A stretch of DNA of 61,196 nucleotides from positions 1 through 61,196 of the forward strand of contig CALGQU010000125.1 in assembly GCA_937959125.1 (NCBI GenBank), given 5' to 3'. Positions 17,483-26,438 of this stretch are shown in pieces. The notes below the pieces were generated by a model. That model ran no database searches. It saw only the letters and a program-made list of their open reading frames with translations, and had not been told where the DNA came from. Origin of the DNA: an uncultured Croceitalea sp. Its GTDB lineage: Bacteria; Bacteroidota; Bacteroidia; Flavobacteriales; Flavobacteriaceae. The stretch's first letter is position 1, and each line of letters begins with the position of its first letter. A program made the position numbers and the translations under genes.

Positions 17483-20038
17483 ATGAACAAGACCCAGCAA
17501 TCCAATAGGCTAAAAGAATTTAAAACGTCGGTAACCAATAAATTCAATATTTACAACAGCCTGTTCCTTAGTTTGCCTTATGCGGATATGGAGAACGTAG
17601 GTATGTTGGTGCCGCTGTTGTTTGAGCATTGTGAAAAGGGTTTGAACCAAGGTGAAAAACCTCAAAATATCCTTTCCAGTTTTTTCTCCAGTTTTACGGA
17701 TTTTAAAACCGAAAAAGAACAGTTGGACTTTATGTTCCGTATTATACAATATGTAGAGCGCCAAGTGGTGTTATACGATAGTGTGGAGGATGCAGCCTTT
17801 CCTAAACTGCAGGAGTACACCAATTCCCTATCCATTAAAGATTACTTTGAGTTGGTCAATAGAAATAAAAATTGGGATAAAATTGCGGAGCAGTTATCTT
17901 CCTTTAGTGCACGTATTGTACTTACGGCCCATCCAACACAGTTCTACACCCCCGCAGTTTTGGATATCATAAAAGAATTACGGGATTTGATAGATGAAAA
18001 TAGGATCGATGATATTGATGTTACCCTACAACAGTTGGGACTGACTTCTTTGATCAACGCCAAAAAACCTACGCCCTTGGATGAGGCCAAGAACATCATC
18101 CATATTTTACGAAATACCTATTACAATGCCATAGGTGAACTTTTTAAGTATGTAAAGCACAATATTAGAAGTGCGGATTTTGATAACTATAATATTATAA
18201 AATTGGGATTTTGGCCCGGCGGAGATCGGGACGGCAATCCTTTTGTGACCGCTAAAATTACCAATGAGGTGGCAGATGAATTACGGCTCACGCTAATGAA
18301 ATGCTACTATAATGATCTCAAAGAGCTTCGTAAAAAATTGACTTTTAATAAATTACAAGAGCCGATCAACGCTATCAACACCAAATTGTATAAGGCCATG
18401 TTCCAAGAAAACTTTGTGGTGGGCTATGAGGAACTTATTGAAAAGTTGGATGAAATTAAGAGGTTGTTGCTATCGGATTATCACGGACTTTATTTAGAGG
18501 ATTTGGATGAACTTATTGATAAAGTACACATTTTTAAAACCCATTTTGCCAGTTTGGATATTAGGCAGGATCATAGCAAACACATCCTTACGGTAGCGAC
18601 CATCCTAAAAAAGGAAGGTGCCATAAAGGAATCCTTGGATGAACTTTCAGAAGAGGAGCTGATCAACTGGTTGCTAGAAAATGATTTGAAGATAAAGCCT
18701 GAGGATTATGAAGAAGGTATCGTAAGGGATACCATTACCAACATCCAACAACTAAAGGCAATCCAAGAGAAGAATGGAGAGGACGGCTGCAATCGATACA
18801 TTATCAGTAATTCAGAAGATATCTTTTCGGTACTCTTTGTATTTGGACTGTTTAGATGGAGCGGTTGGGAGAGTAACGCCATTACGTTTGATATTGTACC
18901 CTTGTTTGAGACAATGAAGGGCATGGATGCCTCGGAATCCGTCATGCAACGCCTTTTTGATATTCCCATGTACCGCGATCACTTAAAAAATAGACAAGAA
19001 GCACATACCATTATGTTAGGGTTTTCCGACGGCACCAAAGATGGGGGGTATTTAAAAGCCAATTGGTCTATTTTAAAAACTAAGGAGACGTTAAGCAAAG
19101 TGTGTAGAAACAATGGGATTAAAGCCAAGTTTTTTGATGGAAGGGGAGGCCCACCAGCTAGGGGAGGTGGTAAAACACATCGTTTCTACGCCGCCCAGAC
19201 CAAGGACGTCGCCAACCATGAAATACAATTGACGATCCAAGGACAAACAATCACCAGTACGTATGGCACCAAAGAGCAGTTTATCCATAACGCGGAACAA
19301 TTGTTGACAGCCGGTCTTAGCAATAATATCTTTGGAAAGGAGCATACCATTTCTGTAGAGCAACGTAAGCTGATCGAAGAACTTTCCGAACTTAGTTTTG
19401 CCAAGTACGATTCCTTAAAGCAGCATGATAAGTTTATCCCTTATTTGGAAAATAGGAGTACATTAAAATACTATACCAAGGCAAATATTGGCAGTAGACC
19501 AGGTAAAAGAGGCAATAAAAAACAGTTGACCTTATCCGATCTACGGGCCATTTCCTTTGTGGGATCTTGGAGCCAGTTGAAACAGAATGTCCCGGGTTAT
19601 TTTGGTTTGGGTACCGCTATCCAAAAATTGGAGGGAGACGGCAGGCTCGATGAGATTAAAACGCTTTACAAAGAAGTGCCTTTCTTTAGGGCCTTGATGC
19701 ACAATAGCATGATGTCCTTGGCCAAAACCAATTTTGCATTGACCAGTTATATGAAAGACGATGAGGAATTTGGCGATTTCTGGAAAATCCTTCACGCCGA
19801 GTGTCAACTTTCGGAAAAAATGTTGCTTCAAATTTCCGGGCATCAAATTTTGATGGAAGATGAGGCCGTATCCAGGGAATCCGTAAAGATTAGGGAGAAG
19901 ATTGTTCTTCCTTTATTGGTCATTCAGCAAAATGCGCTCTATCATATTACCAAGAATTCGGAATACAGTGAACTGTATGGTAAAATCGTGACGCGGTCCC
20001 TATATGGTAATATCAACGCGAGCAGAAATTCAGCTTAA
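17483..20038 (+). CDS. ppc: phosphoenolpyruvate carboxylase
   Basis: An 851-residue enzyme that carboxylates PEP to oxaloacetate, refilling the TCA cycle. The catalytic His is H150 in LTAHPTQ. The motif LGFSDGTKDGGY and the mobile-loop motif FDGRGGPPARGGG (near residue 552) are present; the second usually reads FHGRGG, and Asp replaces His here. The C-terminal end is complete (NASRNSA), slightly shorter than the E. coli enzyme. It is flanked by non-coding gaps on both sides, so it is a single-gene unit. Confidence 0.95.
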   Translation: MNKTQQSNRLKEFKTSVTNKFNIYNSLFLSLPYADMENVGMLVPLLFEHCEKGLNQGEKPQNILSSFFSSFTDFKTEKEQLDFMFRIIQYVERQVVLYDSVEDAAFPKLQEYTNSLSIKDYFELVNRNKNWDKIAEQLSSFSARIVLTAHPTQFYTPAVLDIIKELRDLIDENRIDDIDVTLQQLGLTSLINAKKPTPLDEAKNIIHILRNTYYNAIGELFKYVKHNIRSADFDNYNIIKLGFWPGGDRDGNPFVTAKITNEVADELRLTLMKCYYNDLKELRKKLTFNKLQEPINAINTKLYKAMFQENFVVGYEELIEKLDEIKRLLLSDYHGLYLEDLDELIDKVHIFKTHFASLDIRQDHSKHILTVATILKKEGAIKESLDELSEEELINWLLENDLKIKPEDYEEGIVRDTITNIQQLKAIQEKNGEDGCNRYIISNSEDIFSVLFVFGLFRWSGWESNAITFDIVPLFETMKGMDASESVMQRLFDIPMYRDHLKNRQEAHTIMLGFSDGTKDGGYLKANWSILKTKETLSKVCRNNGIKAKFFDGRGGPPARGGGKTHRFYAAQTKDVANHEIQLTIQGQTITSTYGTKEQFIHNAEQLLTAGLSNNIFGKEHTISVEQRKLIEELSELSFAKYDSLKQHDKFIPYLENRSTLKYYTKANIGSRPGKRGNKKQLTLSDLRAISFVGSWSQLKQNVPGYFGLGTAIQKLEGDGRLDEIKTLYKEVPFFRALMHNSMMSLAKTNFALTSYMKDDEEFGDFWKILHAECQLSEKMLLQISGHQILMEDEAVSRESVKIREKIVLPLLVIQQNALYHITKNSEYSELYGKIVTRSLYGNINASRNSA

Positions 20039-20100
20039 TTAACGTGACTTCCATATAAAAAGAACCATTTAGACACGTAAAGAACAATAAACAGAGGTGG

Positions 20101-20200
20101 ATGTCACTTCGCGCAGTCTAGAAATTATAAAAAAGTCCATTTCAATGAGGTCTCTACTTTGGTTTATCTTGAGCTCGGCCGAAAGGCTCGACCAGATAAA
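20101..20200. repeat. degenerate palindromic repeats downstream of ppc
   Basis: This lies in the 221-bp gap between ppc and the convergent pseudouridine synthase gene. A fragment at 20101-20122 (GTCACTTCGCGCAGTC) looks like a worn copy of the flavobacterial GAGCGnAGTCGAG-type repeat. A longer imperfect palindrome at 20163-20200 has exact outer arms TTTATCT and AGATAAA and inner GAGC/GCTC. It starts with TTTATC like the repeats in the tRNA cluster. It could serve as a bidirectional terminator. Confidence 0.5.
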
Positions 20201-20259
20201 TTATATAAGTTTTTAAAAATCAAATGGTTATAAAAAAAACTATATCAAACTCACGCTAA

Positions 20260-21120
20260 TTAAGTAGCCTTAGGAAACAGTTTTTTAAAGCGCTGGGGCA
20301 ATCCATCTGTTAAAAAAAATTCTTTTTGGGTAAACGGATGCTTGAATCTTAAGGAGTAGGCGTGTAAGTAGAGTCCCTTACCTTTTAAAATTAGATGGTC
20401 CGTTCCGTAAACGGGATCTCCTAAAATAGGGTTGTCAATGCCAGCCAGATGTTTGCGTAATTGATGTCTTCGACCAGTTTGCGGCAGTAGTTCCACCAGG
20501 TTAAGTTGACCAAAACGTACCGAAGGAACCGACTTTAAAAGGTTGTAGGAGGAATGGGATGGTTTTCCATCAATGCGGGCGGTAATGGTGCCCTTTTTAT
20601 CCATAGCTCCAATGGTGACCGCGTAATAGACCTTTGTAATGGCCTTCTTTTCAAATAGAAGGTTTAAGGTACGAATACTCTTGCCTGTTTTTCCTACCAT
20701 AAGAATACCTGTTGTTGCAAAATCCAAGCGGTGTACAGGTTGGGGTTGGGTAGCATCGGGCTGGGTACTTGTTCTAAGGTTTTGGACCAAGGCATTCGTC
20801 ATAGTTTTAAAACTGTTCCCGCTCACCAAAATACCGGCAGGCTTATGGACGAGGGCCAAATACTCATCTTCATATAGGATATCGATTTTAAGATGGAACG
20901 GTTTGACGGAAGGGGTATCTTTAGGTAGCGTCAATCGTATAAGCTCCCCACCATGGATAAGCGTGGCCGTTGTGGCAATATGACCGTTAACGGTAAGGTA
21001 CTTTTTTTTAAGTGCTTTTTTTAAGGCGGATTTTGTGGGGATTGGGGCAAAGATTCCCACTCCGTACTCTTGTAGTCGTTGTGCAGTTGGTATTTTAGGA
21101 ACAATATGGGTGGTCGTCAA
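20260..21120 (-). CDS. RluA-family pseudouridine synthase
   Basis: A 286-residue second pseudouridine synthase. The catalytic motif HRLDFATTG has its Asp at 133, and LLPQTGRRHQLRKH is the C-terminal signature. The N-terminal 60 residues are S4-like (KALKKKYLTVNGHIATTATLI). The predicted start at 21120 is a TTG codon. TATCTTTG, read on the minus strand at 21145-21138, is a -7-like box 17 bp upstream. The RNA target, rRNA or tRNA, cannot be told. It is a single-gene unit converging on ppc. Confidence 0.85.
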   Translation of the reverse strand: MTTTHIVPKIPTAQRLQEYGVGIFAPIPTKSALKKALKKKYLTVNGHIATTATLIHGGELIRLTLPKDTPSVKPFHLKIDILYEDEYLALVHKPAGILVSGNSFKTMTNALVQNLRTSTQPDATQPQPVHRLDFATTGILMVGKTGKSIRTLNLLFEKKAITKVYYAVTIGAMDKKGTITARIDGKPSHSSYNLLKSVPSVRFGQLNLVELLPQTGRRHQLRKHLAGIDNPILGDPVYGTDHLILKGKGLYLHAYSLRFKHPFTQKEFFLTDGLPQRFKKLFPKAT

Positions 21121-21278
21121 GTTTTAAAACTAATTTTCAAAGATACCCTTTTCCATAGCATGGATTTTTCTCGCATGCCAATTTGCATTTGCTTATAAAA
21201 TTATCCAATGCATTGGTCTTATGATCATCGCAATCAAAATAGCTGGTTAGTGCAGTTACGTTCGTCTGGATTTAAAGT

Positions 21279-21650
21279 TTAGACCATCGCGCTACAACGT
21301 TCCGCAATGGCTTTTGCAACTGCTTCTCCAAAGGTCACCCTTGGAATAGGCTTTATTAAAAAGTCGACTGCGCCATACTTGGCAGCGGTACTTTCAAATC
21401 TGGACCAGGTAGAATTCATGATAACTGTTGCATCAATTTCAATTTGGTCCAAAAGTTCAAAGGCATCAACGTCGTCCAACAAAATATCTAACAACACAAT
21501 ATCCACTTTGTGGTCGTAGATTGCCTTAATACCTTCATAAGGGTTGGCAAAAGAGCCAATGAGTTCCAATTGCGGATGGGTTTGCACCAAAAAAGAAGTT
21601 GCCATTCGTTGGATAGAAGAATCGTCAATTACAATAGTCTTATATTTCAT
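21279..21650 (-). CDS. single-domain response regulator (CheY-like)
   Basis: A 123-residue receiver domain with no output domain. The pocket is D9-D10, the phospho-acceptor is D55 in VLLDILLDD, and Lys100 lies in FLIKP. It has no adjacent kinase, so it is an orphan. TAAGTTTG, read on the minus strand at 21683-21676, is a possible -7 box upstream of the ATG. It may act with a distant kinase or with the histidine kinase at 9965-11809; that pairing is speculative. Confidence 0.85.
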   Translation of the reverse strand: MKYKTIVIDDSSIQRMATSFLVQTHPQLELIGSFANPYEGIKAIYDHKVDIVLLDILLDDVDAFELLDQIEIDATVIMNSTWSRFESTAAKYGAVDFLIKPIPRVTFGEAVAKAIAERCSAMV

Positions 21651-21965
21651 ATTATGTAGGTAAAATTTGGTTAAACAAACTTACGTTCATTTGTTATAAT
21701 TCTAATAAACTAAGGGTTGAATTGACTTTTTTTTCGTTAAAGAGCCTTTTATCACTAATCTATGTGGTTTCTTTTCATGATAAATGGATGCCACCAGCAC
21801 AAAAAACCACCTTTCCATGCTTAATTTTTCCAGTTTGTAATGGAGCGGTTACTTATGGCATTAAAAATATGGGCAAATGATTTGGTTGAACTATTTTTAA
21901 GGGAACGAACGTTGTAATAATCGTATGCCGTCATTTTTAAAAACCTCTTTAAATAGAAAGTAAAG
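21651..21965. other. 315-bp intergenic region without a recognisable gene
   Basis: This separates the orphan receiver (minus) from the interrupted gene at 21966 (plus). It contains the possible -7 box of the receiver gene (21676-21683) and AT-rich tracts with TTGACTTTTTTTTCG near 21721. No convincing ORF, RNA gene or strong hairpin was seen. Confidence 0.5.
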
Positions 21966-22580
21966 ATGGGATTGACAAGAATCCAGTTGTTTTTAGAGTG
22001 TCTTGGGATAAAAAATTATTTCTGTGGTATAGGGGAGAGCAGCATTAGTGATAAAGAAATAAAGATTACTGCCTATCCCTTTAAGCCTTCCTTAGCTTAT
22101 CCTTCGATACAGCTGAAACCGGAACAGATTGCTGCCATTACTGTAGGTTTTAGCTCCTGTGGGCTTTATGTACAAGATGATATTCTATTTGTATCGGAAG
22201 AAAAGAAAGAATTGCTCAAGGATTTCGCAAAACGAAACCAGATTTCGCTTGTTCCCCATAATTTTAATTAGGAAGGATTGTTGGAACCTTTTGTGGATAC
22301 CGAGTTCACCAAAGAGAATGAAATTCTTGTTGTACAACGACTTGCGGAAAACGGTATTTCGCAAAAAGAAATAGACACTATTAGAAAAGAGGTAGGCAAA
22401 CCCATGTACGCCTATAATTTTGAAACCATGTTTTGGGAATGGAATAGCCTAGGATTGACGGATGTATTGTCTGCCATGCTCGTAAAATACAGCAACAAAA
22501 AGTTCAATGATTTTTATTGGCGGGCCATTGCCATTGCCAAACGGACCAAGACGGAATCTAGGCCCAATGAATGTTTTTAA
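21966..22580 (+). pseudogene. conserved-looking small protein interrupted by in-frame TAG
   Basis: Two ORFs, 21966-22271 (101 residues) and 22278-22580 (100 residues from a TTG), are in the same reading frame and separated only by one TAG at 22269-22271. Reading through gives about 204 residues with no frameshift: LVPHNFN, stop, EGLLEPFVDTEF. The second half has no ATG near its beginning. The simplest reading is one gene with an amber mutation, for example from TGG (Trp). The joined protein shows no catalytic motif that I recognise. Function unknown. Alternatives are two coupled genes, stop readthrough or a sequencing error. Confidence 0.65.
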
Positions 22581-22612
22581 TCTTGATTTAGGGTGTACCC
22601 AAACTAGTTAAA

Positions 22613-24127
22613 TCAAGGTAGTTTGGTGCTCAATAGCGCATAAAAAGTCTGTATTCCATACGCAATTTGTCCAATCCTCAGGTTTTCATTGGGACTATGC
22701 TGGTTATTGTCCGGGTTGACCATAGGAACAATAAATGCGGGAATCTTTAACTCGTTAATGAATGGTGTAATGGGAACTGTACCGCCCATTATCCTAATCT
22801 GCACCACCTCTTCATTAAAGGTTTGTTGCATGGTGTTGACCAAGAAATCCCCATAGGAATTGGTAAGATCCGTTCTAAAGGCGTCCGTAACACTGCCCTC
22901 CGTAATCGTTATTGGTTTGTCAAAGGTCATACGTTCTTCTTTGGTGGGCGTATGGTCCAAAACGGTAAAACCTTGTTGTTCAATATGTTTTTTTACCAGC
23001 TTTTTTAAGCGATTGCCATCAGATTCCGGAACCAAGCGCAAGTCCAATTCCGCAGTAGCTGTGGCGGGAACTATGGTACGTGCTTTTTTGCCTACCCATC
23101 CAGAACCTAATCCACGTATATTTAAACTTGGATATTGAAGTGCTTCTTGATAAAACCCACCTACCTTTTCTGCCGACTTAAAAGCTAGGCGCTGCGAAAT
23201 AGCTTCTGCATCATCGGGAACACTTTTAAGTACTTCCGTTACTTCTTCATTTAAATTGATACCATCATAATAACCGGGTATGAGCACTTTGCCATCGGAA
23301 TCCTTCATACTGGCCAGCAATTGCGCCAATTGAAATCCTGGGTTTGGTGCATAGTTGCCATAATGACCACTATGCTGGGGTTTGATGGGACCGTGGGTAG
23401 TTAAAGACATGGTGGTGATACCGCGACATCCATAAACGACGGTAGGTTTTCCAGAGGGGTGTACCGGTCCATCCGTAATGACCAGAAAATCCGCTTCCAA
23501 CAACTCCCTATACTGTTTTACGGCCTCCGGTAGAGGCTTGCTACCCTTTTCTTCCTCGCCATCTAAAACCACCTTAACATTAAAAGGCATCTCTTTTCCG
23601 CCTTTTTTTAAAAGATCTATGGCATTCAAAAACATGACAATAGGCCCTTTGTCATCTGAAGTCGAACGACCAAAAATGCGATAATCATAGTTGATGTCCG
23701 CATCCAATTCATCAAAAGGAATAGTTTCAAAACCGCCATCCACAGGTTTTTTAAGGACCATTTCGTAGGGGCTGGACTGGTTCCATTTACTAGGGTCCAC
23801 GGATTGCCCATCAAAATGCATATAAAGCAATACCGTGGGTTTGGTGTCCTCCATAGGTAGGGCTGCAAAAAATAAAGGATGGTTTGCGGTTTCCAATTCC
23901 GTGGTGTTGAACCCACGTTCAATAAACTTCTTTTTTAACCAAAGGAGGTTATCCGTAATATGATCGGCCACCAAGGCATCATTGGGTATGGCAATAAACT
24001 CCTTAAGCTCATCTATGGAATGTCTCACCTTTGATTTAAGTAGTACGGAATCCTGCGCGGATAGCGAGGTACACATCAAAATGATTACAATGAAGATTTT
24101 TTTAAGCATGGATTTTTTGAATTGCAT
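22613..24127 (-). CDS. M20-family dipeptidase/carboxypeptidase, exported
   Basis: A 504-residue zinc peptidase with an N-terminal signal peptide (hydrophobic IFIVIILMCTSLSA, cut after SAQ). Metal and catalytic motifs are LYMHFDGQSVD, GRSTSDDKGP and DGEEEKGS, in the order typical of M20. The C-terminal PNENLR segment carries the last metal-binding His in NNQHSPNE. A start at 24109 (MLKKIF) is an alternative. It begins 11 bp after trpA and may ride on the tryptophan operon transcript. It likely trims dipeptides in the periplasm. Confidence 0.88.
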   Translation of the reverse strand: MQFKKSMLKKIFIVIILMCTSLSAQDSVLLKSKVRHSIDELKEFIAIPNDALVADHITDNLLWLKKKFIERGFNTTELETANHPLFFAALPMEDTKPTVLLYMHFDGQSVDPSKWNQSSPYEMVLKKPVDGGFETIPFDELDADINYDYRIFGRSTSDDKGPIVMFLNAIDLLKKGGKEMPFNVKVVLDGEEEKGSKPLPEAVKQYRELLEADFLVITDGPVHPSGKPTVVYGCRGITTMSLTTHGPIKPQHSGHYGNYAPNPGFQLAQLLASMKDSDGKVLIPGYYDGINLNEEVTEVLKSVPDDAEAISQRLAFKSAEKVGGFYQEALQYPSLNIRGLGSGWVGKKARTIVPATATAELDLRLVPESDGNRLKKLVKKHIEQQGFTVLDHTPTKEERMTFDKPITITEGSVTDAFRTDLTNSYGDFLVNTMQQTFNEEVVQIRIMGGTVPITPFINELKIPAFIVPMVNPDNNQHSPNENLRIGQIAYGIQTFYALLSTKLP

Positions 24128-24138
24128 ACGGATGGAAA

Positions 24139-24900
24139 TTAACGAATTTTTCTAATAAAATCTGAAATAAGGGCAACCCCGTTTTTAGTGAGATGTTTTA
24201 TAAAAGCTGAACCAATGATAGCCCCTTTGGCCGTTTTGGTAGCTTGTTGGAAGGTTTTGGAATCTTTAATCCCAAAGCCAACTATTTGAGGATTTTTGAG
24301 TTTTAGCGAAGCTATTCTTTTAAAGTAATCTTCTTGTTCCGTACCAAACCCGGATTTTGAACCGGTAACGCTTGCAGAGCTTACCATATAAATAAAACCT
24401 TCAGAGGCGTCGTCGATTTCCCGTATACGAGCTTCACTGGTTTGTGGGGTTATCAGAAAGATATTGAGCAATCCATATTTTTTAAAAATAGCCTCATATT
24501 CCGCTAGGTACACATCTAAAGGTAAGTCTGGCATAATAATACCATCAATTCCTATGTCATGGCATTTTTTGCAGAATGCTTCCACCCCATATTGCAGCAT
24601 GGGATTAAAATAGCCCATGATGATAAGCGGTATGGACACCGTTTCTCTAATAGCTTGCAATTGCCCAAACAACAGTTCAGTGGTCATCCCATTTTTTAGG
24701 GCCGCCGTTGAGCTGTCCTGTATGGTGGGCCCATCTGCCAAAGGGTCACTAAAAGGTAGGCCAATTTCAATCATATCCACGCCATTTTTTTCCAATTCTT
24801 GGATAATGGCCACCGTATCTTCCAATTTTGGATAGCCAGCCGTAAAATAGATGGAGAGCAGTTTTTTGTCTTCTTGGAGTTTCTGTGTTATTCTGTTCAT
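24139..24900 (-). CDS. trpA: tryptophan synthase alpha subunit
   Basis: A 253-residue TIM-barrel subunit that cleaves indole-3-glycerol phosphate to indole and glyceraldehyde 3-phosphate. Catalytic residues are E45 in IEIGLPFSDP and D56 in PLADGP, equivalent to Glu49 and Asp60 of the enteric enzyme. The phosphate loop region SGFG and the GFGI/GSAF motifs are intact. It is normally adjacent to trpB, but here a GIY-YIG gene with flanking palindromes is inserted between the two. Intact motifs suggest it remains functional. Confidence 0.96.
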   Translation of the reverse strand: MNRITQKLQEDKKLLSIYFTAGYPKLEDTVAIIQELEKNGVDMIEIGLPFSDPLADGPTIQDSSTAALKNGMTTELLFGQLQAIRETVSIPLIIMGYFNPMLQYGVEAFCKKCHDIGIDGIIMPDLPLDVYLAEYEAIFKKYGLLNIFLITPQTSEARIREIDDASEGFIYMVSSASVTGSKSGFGTEQEDYFKRIASLKLKNPQIVGFGIKDSKTFQQATKTAKGAIIGSAFIKHLTKNGVALISDFIRKIR

Positions 24901-24912
24901 AATGATATGGTC

Positions 24913-24933
24913 AACCTGAACTTGTTTCAGGTT
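24913..24933. repeat. palindrome, left terminus of GIY-YIG element
   Basis: A perfect hairpin with arms AACCTGAA (24913-24920) and TTCAGGTT (24926-24933) around the loop CTTGT. Its inner 15 nt CTGAACTTGTTTCAG (24916-24930) is the exact reverse complement of the core at 25230-25244. The two therefore form terminal inverted repeats around the GIY-YIG gene. The same loop recurs in the palindrome at 43611-43629. Confidence 0.8.
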
Positions 24934-24937
24934 CTCA

Positions 24938-25201
24938 TTAGATTTTTAAAGTTGACATGATAGGGTTTTTGGCCCTAACTAGATTTAGTTTCCAATCCCG
25001 ATGCCAGTTTTTCAATTGTTTTTCTTTTTGAATTGCCTGATTGATATGCGAAAATTCCTCGTAATAAAGCAAATCTTTAACATTGTATTTTTTGGTAAAT
25101 GTGGACCCTGTTCCGGCGGTATGTTCTTCCATTCGTTTTTTCAAACTGCTAGTTACGCCAATGTAGAACGTGGTCCGGTATTTATTGGATAGTATGTACA
25201 T
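24938..25201 (-). CDS. small GIY-YIG nuclease
   Basis: An 87-residue single-domain GIY-YIG protein. MYILSN provides the YIL half of the motif, TTFYIGVTS the YIG half, and the helix LKKRMEEH carries the conserved Arg. QKEKQLKNWHRDWK resembles the C-terminal part of the YhbQ/UPF0213-like family, and its Glu is the expected metal ligand. The N-terminus is a few residues short of the usual (M)YxVYIL form. It lies between trpB and trpA, flanked by inverted palindromes, and looks like cargo of a small mobile element. DNA target and activity are unknown. Confidence 0.85.
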   Translation of the reverse strand: MYILSNKYRTTFYIGVTSSLKKRMEEHTAGTGSTFTKKYNVKDLLYYEEFSHINQAIQKEKQLKNWHRDWKLNLVRAKNPIMSTLKI

Positions 25202-25226
25202 ATAGCTTTGTTTTATTCCTTGTGTG

Positions 25227-25247
25227 ATGCTGAAACAAGTTCAGCAT
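25227..25247. repeat. palindrome, right terminus of GIY-YIG element
   Basis: A perfect hairpin with arms ATGCTGAA (25227-25234) and TTCAGCAT (25240-25247) around the loop ACAAG. The core CTGAAACAAGTTCAG (25230-25244) is the reverse complement of the left core, so the pair are inverted termini of a roughly 330-bp unit. It lies 9 bp from the trpB stop codon. Confidence 0.8.
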
Positions 25248-25256
25248 GATGGCGGG

Positions 25257-26438
25257 TTAAAGTTTAAAATAATCAATATAGTTCTGTAAATCCTTGTCCC
25301 CACGGCCAGATAAACTAATGACCACCACATCTTCTGGCTTAAAGGTCTTATGCTGAAAAATGGCGAAGGCATGGCCGGTCTCTATCGCCGGGATAATACC
25401 TTCTAACTGGGTCAGTTCCAAACCGGCTGTCATGGCCTCATCATCCGTAGCGGAATAAAACTCTGCCCGCCCGGATGTATACAAATGGCTATGCATGGGC
25501 CCCACACCGGGATAGTCCAATCCTGCCGATATGGAATAGGGTTCGGTAATCTGTCCGTCCGGGGTTTGCATCAGCATGGTTTTACAACCGTGGATAATCC
25601 CCACTTTGCCCAATGCCGAAGTTGCTGCACTTTCGCCGGTATCGACCCCTTTTCCAGCGGCTTCCACGGCAATGATGCCCACTTCCGGTTCATCTAAAAA
25701 ATGATGGTAGGTACCTGCGGCATTGCTACCGCCACCGATACAAGCCACTACATAATCCGGGTTTTCCCGACCCTCCTTTTCCTTGAGCTGCCATTTGATT
25801 TCTTCGGAAATGACCGATTGAAAACGGGTCACCATATCTGGATAAGGGTGTGGCCCAATCGCAGAACCAATAATATAATGGGTGTCCACCGGATTGTTGA
25901 TCCAATCCCGTATGGCTTCGTTGGTGGCATCCTTTAAGGTTCTACTGCCGGATAATGCGGGTCTAACTTCTGCACCCAACATTTTCATGCGTGCCACATT
26001 GGGCGCCTGTCGCGCAATATCGATTTCCCCCATATAAACGATACATTCCATGCCCATAAGGGCACAAACGGTAGCCGTTGCCACGCCGTGCTGCCCAGCA
26101 CCGGTTTCTGCTATGATTCTGGTTTTTCCCAGTTTTTTTGCCATTAGGATCTGCCCAATGGTATTGTTTACCTTATGGGCTCCGGTATGGTTAAGGTCCT
26201 CCCGCTTTAGATACACTTTGGTGTTGTGCTTTGCAGAAAGCCGTTTGGCATAGTAGAGCGGGGAAGGTCTACCCACATAATCTTTTAAAAGTTGATGGAA
26301 CTCCTCTTGAAAGGACGGCTCGTACATGATGTCCAAATACTTCTGGCGGAGCTCCTCCACGTTGGGGTAGAGCATCTCCGGGATGAATGCCCCCCCAAAT
26401 TCCCCGTAATATCCTTTTTCGTTAGCGTGATAGCTCAT
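25257..26438 (-). CDS. trpB: tryptophan synthase beta subunit
   Basis: A 393-residue PLP enzyme that condenses indole with serine to tryptophan. The PLP lysine is K89 in NHTGAHKVNN, and the glycine-rich phosphate loop GGGSNAAG is present, as is the C-terminal SGRGDKD motif. This is the TrpB1 type that pairs with TrpA. It overlaps trpF by 17 bp. The normal trpB-trpA junction is interrupted by the GIY-YIG element. Confidence 0.97.
   Translation of the reverse strand: MSYHANEKGYYGEFGGAFIPEMLYPNVEELRQKYLDIMYEPSFQEEFHQLLKDYVGRPSPLYYAKRLSAKHNTKVYLKREDLNHTGAHKVNNTIGQILMAKKLGKTRIIAETGAGQHGVATATVCALMGMECIVYMGEIDIARQAPNVARMKMLGAEVRPALSGSRTLKDATNEAIRDWINNPVDTHYIIGSAIGPHPYPDMVTRFQSVISEEIKWQLKEKEGRENPDYVVACIGGGSNAAGTYHHFLDEPEVGIIAVEAAGKGVDTGESAATSALGKVGIIHGCKTMLMQTPDGQITEPYSISAGLDYPGVGPMHSHLYTSGRAEFYSATDDEAMTAGLELTQLEGIIPAIETGHAFAIFQHKTFKPEDVVVISLSGRGDKDLQNYIDYFKL

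Noticed and set aside
22269-22271. TAG as a pyrrolysine codon
   Set aside because: No pyrrolysine genes are in the window, and the trait is not expected in this lineage. Nonsense mutation or sequencing error is simpler.
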